This document shows positions 6,228 through 11,190 of a stretch of 11,190 nucleotides of DNA, piece by piece. Within the stretch, counting starts at the first letter, position 1; every line of letters starts with the position of its first letter. Under the pieces are notes generated by a model. It worked only from the letters and a program-made list of their open reading frames with translations. It did not search any database and had not been told where the DNA came from. The translations under genes and the position numbers were made by a program. The DNA comes from Faecalimonas sp. (GTDB lineage: Bacteria > Bacillota > Clostridia > Lachnospirales > Lachnospiraceae): NCBI GenBank assembly GCA_020024645.1, contig JAHHTN010000068.1:1-11190 (forward strand), written 5' to 3'.

Positions 6228-7958
6228 TTACATTTTCCATTTTTGACTTTCCATCTGCAATTTTGTCATATGAAAATATACCCCTTTTTGTTTTAATAGT
6301 TCATCTGGTGTTCCCTCTTCTTCAACAATCCCATCACGGAGTACTACTATTTTATCTGCACCCGCCACAGTACGCATTCTATGTGCAATAACAAGAACTG
6401 TTCTATTTTGAATCAAACGAGATAGAGCTGTTTGAATTAATGTTTCATTTTCCACATCCAACGAAGCCGTTGCCTCGTCTAGTAAAATAATTGGCGCATC
6501 TTTCAAAAAAGCTCGTGCAATAGAAATTCTTTGTCGCTCTCCACCAGACAATTCACATCCATTTTCTCCAATATTTGTATTCCATTTTTCCGGAAGTTTT
6601 TCTGCAAATTCGTCCACATTTGCAAGCCTTGCGGCTACAAGCACCTGCTCATCGGTAGCCTCTTTATTTCCAATTCGAATATTTTCCAAAATAGTGTTAT
6701 CAAATAAAGTAACATTTTGAAATACAATAGAATAAAGAGACAAAAGCGCCTCTGGATCTATCTTCGAAATATCCATGCCTCCTACTGTAATCTTTCCTTT
6801 ATCGATATCCCAAAATCGAGATGCAAGGCGAGATATTGTTGTTTTTCCACCTCCCGAAGGTCCAACTAAAGCAGTCACTTCTCCTTGTCTTGCTGTAAAT
6901 GAAACATCTTTTAAAACTGTTTCTCCAGTATTATATGAAAATCCAACATGTTCAAAATTAATATCACATCCCTTATTTGTTAATTCGCTTTCGCCTTGTT
7001 GAATAGGATGTTCTAAAATTTCATTCATACGTGTAATATTAGTACGTGTATTAATAATAGCCGCTAAGTTTTGAAGTGCTCCTTGTAAAGGATCATATAA
7101 TCTTGAGACTACAAGTAAGAACATAAAAAATGTTAAAACATCAAGTGTTCCATTTATCAATAACATAGAACCTACTAGAGAAACTGTCACAATACCTAAT
7201 TTTAAAACGAGAGAAGCTGATACAATAAATGTTGCCAATCCAAATTCATTAATAATCGAACGTTTCTCAACAGCACGAATTTTTTTCTCTAATCCTGCCA
7301 TATATTTCTTTTCTGCATTATTTGCTTTCAAATCCCGCACAGTTTCAATACACTCTTGAATTCCATCTGCACACTTCATTTTAGCATCCATTGTCTTTCT
7401 ACTTAAATATTCTTGGACTTTTGCTGAAAAACCAACAATAGCAAATGAAACCGGCAAAACCCAAAGAGCAGCTAATGCCATTCTCCAATCAAAGAAAAAT
7501 AAATTTATAGAAATTAAAAATGTTGAAATAATAGCCCCTACAAGTTCTGGAATGAAATGTGAAAAACTTTGCTCTAAAAATGTACAATCCGCCATAATTG
7601 TACTCGTCAAATCTGCAAGATCTTTCTTTCCAAAAAATGACAAGGGAATTTTACGTAACTTTTCTGCAAGCGTGATGCGACGCACTCCACTCTCTACATA
7701 AGTCGCAAAATATGTTGCATTATATTGAAAATATGTTGTAAGAAAAATAAATCCAACACACCCTATACACCCAATGATGTAAAACATAACTCTTTCTTTC
7801 GATATACCGTTCCCCAACAAATCGCTAACAAGTACATACAACAATCCTATTGGAAACATAAAAGAAATATTTTGTAAAACACAAGCAATGCATCCCTTTA
7901 CCAAATCCTTTGCCCCCTGCTCAGAAAGAGCATATCGTTTTTGCAATTTTTTTATCAT
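6228..7958 (-). CDS. ABC half-transporter, second subunit (permease-ATPase)
   Basis: Exporter-fold ABC protein (576 residues) with an N-terminal six-helix membrane domain (about 20-310) fused to an ATPase domain (about 330-576). The ATPase motifs are complete: Walker A GPSGGGKTT (366-374), Q-loop Gln414, signature LSGGERQR (470-477), Walker B IILLDE (490-495), D-loop ASLD, and switch His526 (IAHRM). It starts with ATG directly after the TAA of the upstream subunit (0-nt gap) with its own GGAGGGG site, so the two form a heterodimer from one message. The C-terminal YFHMTKLQMESQKWK resembles the partner's tail. Together with the partner's unusual D-loop, this recalls the IrtB/YbtQ branch (exporter-fold siderophore importers), but substrate and direction cannot be read from the sequence. 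A multidrug or peptide exporter is the alternative. Confidence 0.93.
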   Translation of the reverse strand: MIKKLQKRYALSEQGAKDLVKGCIACVLQNISFMFPIGLLYVLVSDLLGNGISKERVMFYIIGCIGCVGFIFLTTYFQYNATYFATYVESGVRRITLAEKLRKIPLSFFGKKDLADLTSTIMADCTFLEQSFSHFIPELVGAIISTFLISINLFFFDWRMALAALWVLPVSFAIVGFSAKVQEYLSRKTMDAKMKCADGIQECIETVRDLKANNAEKKYMAGLEKKIRAVEKRSIINEFGLATFIVSASLVLKLGIVTVSLVGSMLLINGTLDVLTFFMFLLVVSRLYDPLQGALQNLAAIINTRTNITRMNEILEHPIQQGESELTNKGCDINFEHVGFSYNTGETVLKDVSFTARQGEVTALVGPSGGGKTTISRLASRFWDIDKGKITVGGMDISKIDPEALLSLYSIVFQNVTLFDNTILENIRIGNKEATDEQVLVAARLANVDEFAEKLPEKWNTNIGENGCELSGGERQRISIARAFLKDAPIILLDEATASLDVENETLIQTALSRLIQNRTVLVIAHRMRTVAGADKIVVLRDGIVEEEGTPDELLKQKGVYFHMTKLQMESQKWKM

Positions 7959-9731
7959 TTATATCCCCTCCTTTTGAACTTTCCACTGTACAGATGTCTG
8001 ATAATCATTCCACATCTGACAGAATAAACCTTTTTTCTCCATAAGTTCTTGATTTGTACCATTTTCTACAATCACGCCATTTTTAATCACAAAAATTTTA
8101 TCTACTCCTGTCACCGTGGAAAGTCTATGTGCAATCATAATAACTGTTTTTCCTTTTGAAAGTCTTGAAAAAGCAAGTTGTACTTTTAATTCATTGTCTG
8201 GATCAGCAAAAGCAGTCGCTTCATCTAATATAATGATAGGCGCATTTTTCAACATAACTCGAGCAATGGCAATTCTTTGTTGCTCTCCACCAGATAAATA
8301 TACCCCTTTTGTTCCGATAACAGTATCAATTCCTTGAGGTAGTTTTTCAATAATATCCATACATTGAGCATTTCTTAGTGCTTCTATCACTTCTTCACGG
8401 GTAGCATCTGGTTTTCCCATCTGCACATTCTCAAAAATAGAAGCTTTGATTAAATGACTATTTTGAAATACAAAAGACACTGTATTCATTAATTCTTCTT
8501 TTGCAATATTCTTAACATCTACCCCTCCTATTTTTACTGTCCCACTTTGCGGATCAAAAAATCTAGAAATAATGTTTGCAAGTGTTGTTTTTCCTCCACC
8601 AGACGCCCCTATAAACGCTACCTTTTGCCCCGCAGAAATAGAGAGCGAAATATCCTGCAATACTTTTTTATTTCCATCATAACTAAAATTAATATTTGAC
8701 AATTCTACAGAACTATCTTTTGGAGATTGTACTTTAGATGTTTCTTCCAAAGGATTTAACTGCAAAACACTATCAATCCTTTCCAATGCATCATTAACAA
8801 TCATAGCATTTTCACTTTGAAACATTATTTTTGTCAAAGTGACAGCAATAATCGGTGTAATAATAATATAAAATATAATATTTAATACAAATTCATCTGT
8901 TACTCCGTTTCTTGTAAACAAAAGTGTACCTGCTATAAGAAATACAAAAACACCATTAATTGTAGCCGTATAAAATAACATTGGTGTGCGTAACTCCTTT
9001 GTATAAGCAATTACCCATTTTTGATATCGATCAATTGAGTTTTTGAATTTTTTAAATGAAAAAATAGTTTGACCAAATGTTTTAACAATTGGTATTCCCC
9101 TAACATATTCTACGGCTTCATTTGACATATCATCTAAAGCATCTTGATATTCTTTCATACGTTCTTGCATCTTTTTCCCTGTCATTGACATCATGACAAG
9201 AAATCCTAACACAACGGGAACTAGGCTTAATATTCCTAATCTCCAGTCAAATACAAATAATAATACTAAAAGTCCACATGGAGTCGCAATTGCAACAGCA
9301 CGATCCGGAAGTTGATGAGCAAGATAAGTTTCTGTTGCTGCACTAGATTCATTCACAATTTTACGGAGCTTTCCACTTCCAAAACGCTCTACAAATCCCA
9401 ACGGCAATTTCACAATATGCTCCATTACTTGAATTCGTAAATTAGTTGCAATACGAAAAGCTCCTAGATGGGAACACATCAATCCTGCAATATAAAATAA
9501 TACTGCTATTACTGCAAATAACAAAGCCATCCACCCATTCTGTTTCAGACCTTGTGACTGCCCAAAATTTGGTGCAACTTCTAACACTTCTTTCATCATT
9601 AACCAAATATAATAATAAGGTAATAGTGCAAGCAAAGCACTGATTGCCGCAAATACCCATGAAGCATATGTAAGGTACTTATGCTTGCCTGCGATAGAAA
9701 GTAAACGTGATAAATTTGATTGTTGTTTCAA
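7959..9731 (-). CDS. ABC half-transporter, first subunit (permease-ATPase)
   Basis: Exporter-fold ABC protein (590 residues): membrane domain about 20-325, ATPase domain about 343-590. Walker A is GASGGGKTT (375-383), Q-loop Gln423, signature LSGGEQQR (479-486), Walker B IIILDE (499-504) and switch His535. The D-loop region reads AFADPDNE (507-514) instead of the common S-x-LD. I recall the AFADP form from IrtA/YbtP-like proteins that import siderophores, so a metal-chelate role is an inference, strengthened by the neighbouring ZIP gene and shared operator. The start codon is TTG (9731-9729) with GGAGGG (9743-9738) 6 nt upstream; the next Met is at residue 45, inside the membrane domain, so TTG is the only sensible start. 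It is the first gene of a two-gene operon with the following subunit. Confidence 0.93.
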   Translation of the reverse strand: MKQQSNLSRLLSIAGKHKYLTYASWVFAAISALLALLPYYYIWLMMKEVLEVAPNFGQSQGLKQNGWMALLFAVIAVLFYIAGLMCSHLGAFRIATNLRIQVMEHIVKLPLGFVERFGSGKLRKIVNESSAATETYLAHQLPDRAVAIATPCGLLVLLFVFDWRLGILSLVPVVLGFLVMMSMTGKKMQERMKEYQDALDDMSNEAVEYVRGIPIVKTFGQTIFSFKKFKNSIDRYQKWVIAYTKELRTPMLFYTATINGVFVFLIAGTLLFTRNGVTDEFVLNIIFYIIITPIIAVTLTKIMFQSENAMIVNDALERIDSVLQLNPLEETSKVQSPKDSSVELSNINFSYDGNKKVLQDISLSISAGQKVAFIGASGGGKTTLANIISRFFDPQSGTVKIGGVDVKNIAKEELMNTVSFVFQNSHLIKASIFENVQMGKPDATREEVIEALRNAQCMDIIEKLPQGIDTVIGTKGVYLSGGEQQRIAIARVMLKNAPIIILDEATAFADPDNELKVQLAFSRLSKGKTVIMIAHRLSTVTGVDKIFVIKNGVIVENGTNQELMEKKGLFCQMWNDYQTSVQWKVQKEGI

Positions 9732-9737
9732 AAAAAT

Positions 9738-9743
9738 CCCTCC
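9738..9743 (-). promoter_or_regulatory. Ribosome binding site fixing a TTG start
   Basis: GGAGGG on the minus strand, 6 nt before TTG at 9731. Its strength and spacing decide the start of the first ABC subunit. Confidence 0.75.
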
Positions 9744-9797
9744 TTTTTATTTCTTTTAAATAAACAGATTTCTTTTCTTCCCTTCGTATACCTTTGA

Positions 9798-9813
9798 GTT
9801 AGTCTATACTAAC
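9798..9813. promoter_or_regulatory. Operator-like inverted repeat upstream of ABC operon
   Basis: GTTAGTCTATACTAAC: two perfect 6-bp arms around 4 nt, 67 nt before the TTG start. It is the second of three related sites in the window. A consensus -35 TTGACA lies upstream on the minus strand (9863-9858), but no convincing -10 at 17 nt follows, so the exact promoter is unclear. A further short inverted repeat, GAGCA-TTCT-TGCTC (9832-9845), sits between them. Confidence 0.6.
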
Positions 9814-9902
9814 CAACTTGTAAAAAATATAGAGCATTCTTGCTCCATAACATACTTTGTCAATATTATTCACTTTTTCCTCTATATTAATATGTACAAA
9901 TA

Positions 9903-9931
9903 GGTTGAGCACTTCTCTTTTGTGAACAACC
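9903..9931 (-). terminator. Possible terminator after ZIP gene
   Basis: GGTTGAGCAC (9903-9912) and GTGAACAACC (9922-9931) form a 10-bp stem with two central mismatches and a 9-nt loop, 22 nt past the ZIP stop. The following minus-strand tail (TATTTGTACATATT) is only partly T-rich, so termination strength is doubtful. The rest of the 221-nt gap (9732-9952) holds the ABC operator, the short repeat and the promoter area; I see no gene in it. Confidence 0.4.
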
Positions 9932-9952
9932 CATTTGTTAGGTAGAAAATTT

Positions 9953-10756
9953 TTATAAAAACAGTAATAAACTTATTGCCATTACAACCATACCTGAAAT
10001 CAATCCATAAATAGATAAATGATGTTCACCATATTCCCTTGCTGCTGGAAGTAATTCATCGAATGAAATAAATACCATAATTCCAGCTACCCCACCGAAA
10101 AGCAATCCAAACACAACATCATTCATAATTGGTCTTAACACTAACCACCCCAACAATGCTCCTGCTGGTTCAGCTAAACCAGAAAGGAACGAATATAAAA
10201 ATGCTTTTCGCCGAGAACCTGTTGCTTGATAAATCGGTACAGAAACAGCAATTCCTTCTGGAATATTATGAATTGCAATGGCCACTACAATAGGAATAGC
10301 TACACTCGGTTCCTGCAAAGCTGAAACAAAAGTTGCAAGTCCTTCTGGAAAGTTGTGAATTGCAATGGCTAAAGCTGTAAATATTCCCATTCGCATTAAA
10401 CGATTCGGTTGCATATGATCCTCTTCTGATGATTCAACCATTTTTATTTCATGTGGATTTTCTGCCGAAGGAATTAATTTATCGATAATTGCAATAAACA
10501 ATATTCCACCAAAAAAGGCGCCTACCGTAGCCCAACTACCTAGTTTATTTCCCATCTGAGCAACCAACGATTCTTTTGCTTTAAAAAATATTTCAATCAT
10601 AGATACATATATCATGACACCAGCTGAAAACCCAAGTGAAACTGAAAGAAATTTTCGATTTGTGTGACGGCATACAAAGGCAATACAACTTCCTATTCCC
10701 GTACTTATTCCTGCTAAAAGCGTTAAAAAGAACGCCCAATAAACTGTATGATCCAA
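9953..10756 (-). CDS. ZIP-family divalent metal transporter (ZupT-like)
   Basis: Inner-membrane metal permease (267 residues) moving divalent cations such as zinc, iron or manganese into the cytoplasm. About eight hydrophobic segments are visible, with a polar, His/Glu-containing loop at about 99-118. The two hallmark motifs that build the metal site are intact: HNFPEG (134-139) in one helix and HNIPEG (163-168) in the next, plus Glu197 in GLAEP. Length matches the GufA/ZupT group. The start codon is TTG (10756-10754) with GGAGG (10767-10763) 6 nt upstream. The gene is alone in its unit: a promoter and an operator-like palindrome lie about 105-155 nt upstream, and a stem-loop follows. Operator overlap with the start region suggests repression, plausibly by metal. 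The preferred metal cannot be told from sequence. Confidence 0.93.
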   Translation of the reverse strand: MDHTVYWAFFLTLLAGISTGIGSCIAFVCRHTNRKFLSVSLGFSAGVMIYVSMIEIFFKAKESLVAQMGNKLGSWATVGAFFGGILFIAIIDKLIPSAENPHEIKMVESSEEDHMQPNRLMRMGIFTALAIAIHNFPEGLATFVSALQEPSVAIPIVVAIAIHNIPEGIAVSVPIYQATGSRRKAFLYSFLSGLAEPAGALLGWLVLRPIMNDVVFGLLFGGVAGIMVFISFDELLPAAREYGEHHLSIYGLISGMVVMAISLLLFL

Positions 10757-10762
10757 ATTACA

Positions 10763-10767
10763 CCTCC
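10763..10767 (-). promoter_or_regulatory. Ribosome binding site fixing the ZIP TTG start
   Basis: GGAGG on the minus strand, 6 nt before TTG at 10756; no ATG is suitably placed. A second GGAGG-like stretch lies further up the leader (around 10813-10817) with no good start codon behind it. Confidence 0.75.
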
Positions 10768-10859
10768 TGCAATGTTTAACAATTATTATATATCATGATA
10801 AAAAGTTTTCTTTCCTCCTCTCTAAATCATTCTCCTTATTTCTAATCATATAACTACCG

Positions 10860-10875
10860 GTTAGTTTTAACTAAC
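10860..10875. promoter_or_regulatory. Operator-like palindrome upstream of ZIP gene
   Basis: GTTAGTTTTAACTAAC: perfect 7-bp arms around 2 nt, the best of the three related sites. It begins 9 nt downstream of the -10 box, over the expected transcription start, which fits a repressor. An overlapping, nearly palindromic AACTACCGGTTAGTT (10852-10866) shares one half-site, so two regulator dimers might bind. Confidence 0.65.
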
Positions 10876-10884
10876 TCTTTACGT

Positions 10885-10913
10885 AGTATATCATACTATT
10901 TGCAATTCTTCAA
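10885..10913 (-). promoter_or_regulatory. Sigma-A-type promoter of the ZIP gene
   Basis: -35 TTGAAG (10913-10908) and -10 TATACT (10890-10885) separated by exactly 17 nt. Five of six -10 positions and four of six -35 positions match consensus. It predicts a leader of about 120 nt before the TTG start, covering the operator. The -35 lies in the tail of the terminator of the gene upstream. Confidence 0.6.
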
Positions 10914-10923
10914 GAAAGAAAAA

Positions 10924-10949
10924 GCAGAAAGTTTTTAATACCTTTCTGC
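10924..10949 (-). terminator. Intrinsic terminator of the right-edge gene
   Basis: On the minus strand GCAGAAAG, a 10-nt loop, then CTTTCTGC followed at once by TTTTTCTTTC: an 8-bp stem with a good T-tract, 17 nt after the TAA at 10966. It separates the broken right-edge gene from the ZIP promoter. Confidence 0.7.
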
Positions 10950-10965
10950 CTACCTAAAAATGATT

Positions 10966-11190
10966 TTATTTTGCAACTTCGATAATTTTATTCGTAGCCT
11001 CTTCAGAAATGGAAAACAAGGTTTGCCTAAAATTAAATCCATATCTTGTAATTTCTTTCATTCTAGAAGCTGAATGGGTTCTTTTAATTTAACAAAATTA
11101 TCAAGAGACATGCTATACTCATACTCGGGGTATCCATCGCAAGCTTTTTTGTTTAATATACCACTTGCATACCCATAAGCAATAATACCA
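10966..11190 (-). pseudogene. 3' end of unrecognised gene, apparently frameshifted
   Basis: From the right edge, one minus frame reads GIIAYGYASGILNKK and on to ...KLKEPIQLLE, then stops at TGA (11060-11058). The -1 frame continues at once from an ATG at 11061 as MKEITRYGFNFRQ to ...IIEVAK, with TAA at 10968-10966 just before a terminator. Restoring one base near 11060 would join both parts into one open frame. The second part has no ribosome binding site, and its frame has a stop only ten codons upstream, so it is unlikely to be a separate gene. I do not recognise the family; the visible part has a short Tyr/Gly-rich start and an acidic, charged end. The gene continues beyond the window. A sequencing error is an alternative to true inactivation. 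Confidence 0.5.

Noticed and set aside
9442..9660. Overlapping 65-72 codon frames on both strands inside the first ABC gene
   Set aside because: They fall inside the conserved ABC membrane domain reading frame and have no independent support.
10778..10796. Six-codon leader peptide in the ZIP 5' leader (ATG at 10796)
   Set aside because: The nearest GGAGG is about 17 nt away, too far, and the peptide shows no regulatory pattern.
1..11190. CRISPR array, tRNA, rRNA, insertion sequence or phage attachment site
   Set aside because: No regularly spaced direct repeats, no cloverleaf-like sequence, no transposase or integrase frames and no long terminal repeats were seen.

Overview
The window is AT-rich and strongly skewed: every convincing gene lies on the minus strand, so the region reads from right to left. 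Low GC, strong AGGAGG-type ribosome binding sites, frequent TTG/GTG starts, sortase-anchored surface proteins and a class B sortase point to a Gram-positive Bacillota (Firmicutes). It is probably a host-associated clostridial, erysipelotrichial or related lineage; the species cannot be named from this sequence.

Right end (10966-11190): the 3' end of an unrecognised gene that seems broken by a frameshift, followed by a good intrinsic terminator. Next come three transcription units: a ZIP-family metal transporter (9953-10756), a tandem pair of ABC half-transporters (6228-9731) and a small membrane methyltransferase of the isoprenylcysteine methyltransferase type (5560-6042). Just upstream of each lies a near-identical inverted repeat, GTTAGTNNNNACTAAC (two with all twelve arm positions, one with two mismatches). 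This looks like one repressor controlling all three units. The ZIP gene and the half-site chemistry suggest a DtxR/IdeR-like metal-responsive regulon, but a TetR-type regulator remains possible, and no regulator gene is in the window.

Left half (10-5417): a compact five-gene operon encoding a sortase-assembled pilus. In transcription order it contains a Cpa-like thioester tip adhesin, a SipA-like signal peptidase homologue, a two-domain FctA-like backbone pilin, a class B pilin sortase, and a small FctB-like basal pilin. This is the same order as the streptococcal FCT-3/FCT-4 pilus islands (cpa-sipA-fctA-srtC-fctB). Junctions are tight: 4-nt overlap, 51-nt gap, 1-nt overlap, 4-nt gap. The adhesin keeps the thioester Cys and the TQxA Gln. 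The backbone keeps two Lys/Glu/Asn isopeptide triads. The sortase keeps His, Cys and Arg. The signal peptidase homologue has lost both catalytic residues (Ser to Met, Lys to Arg), as reported for streptococcal SipA, where other residues replace them.

The points most worth following are the shared operator, the catalytically degenerate SipA-like protein in what is probably a non-streptococcal pilus operon, and the possible link between import-type ABC half-transporters, a ZIP transporter and a methyltransferase in one regulon.
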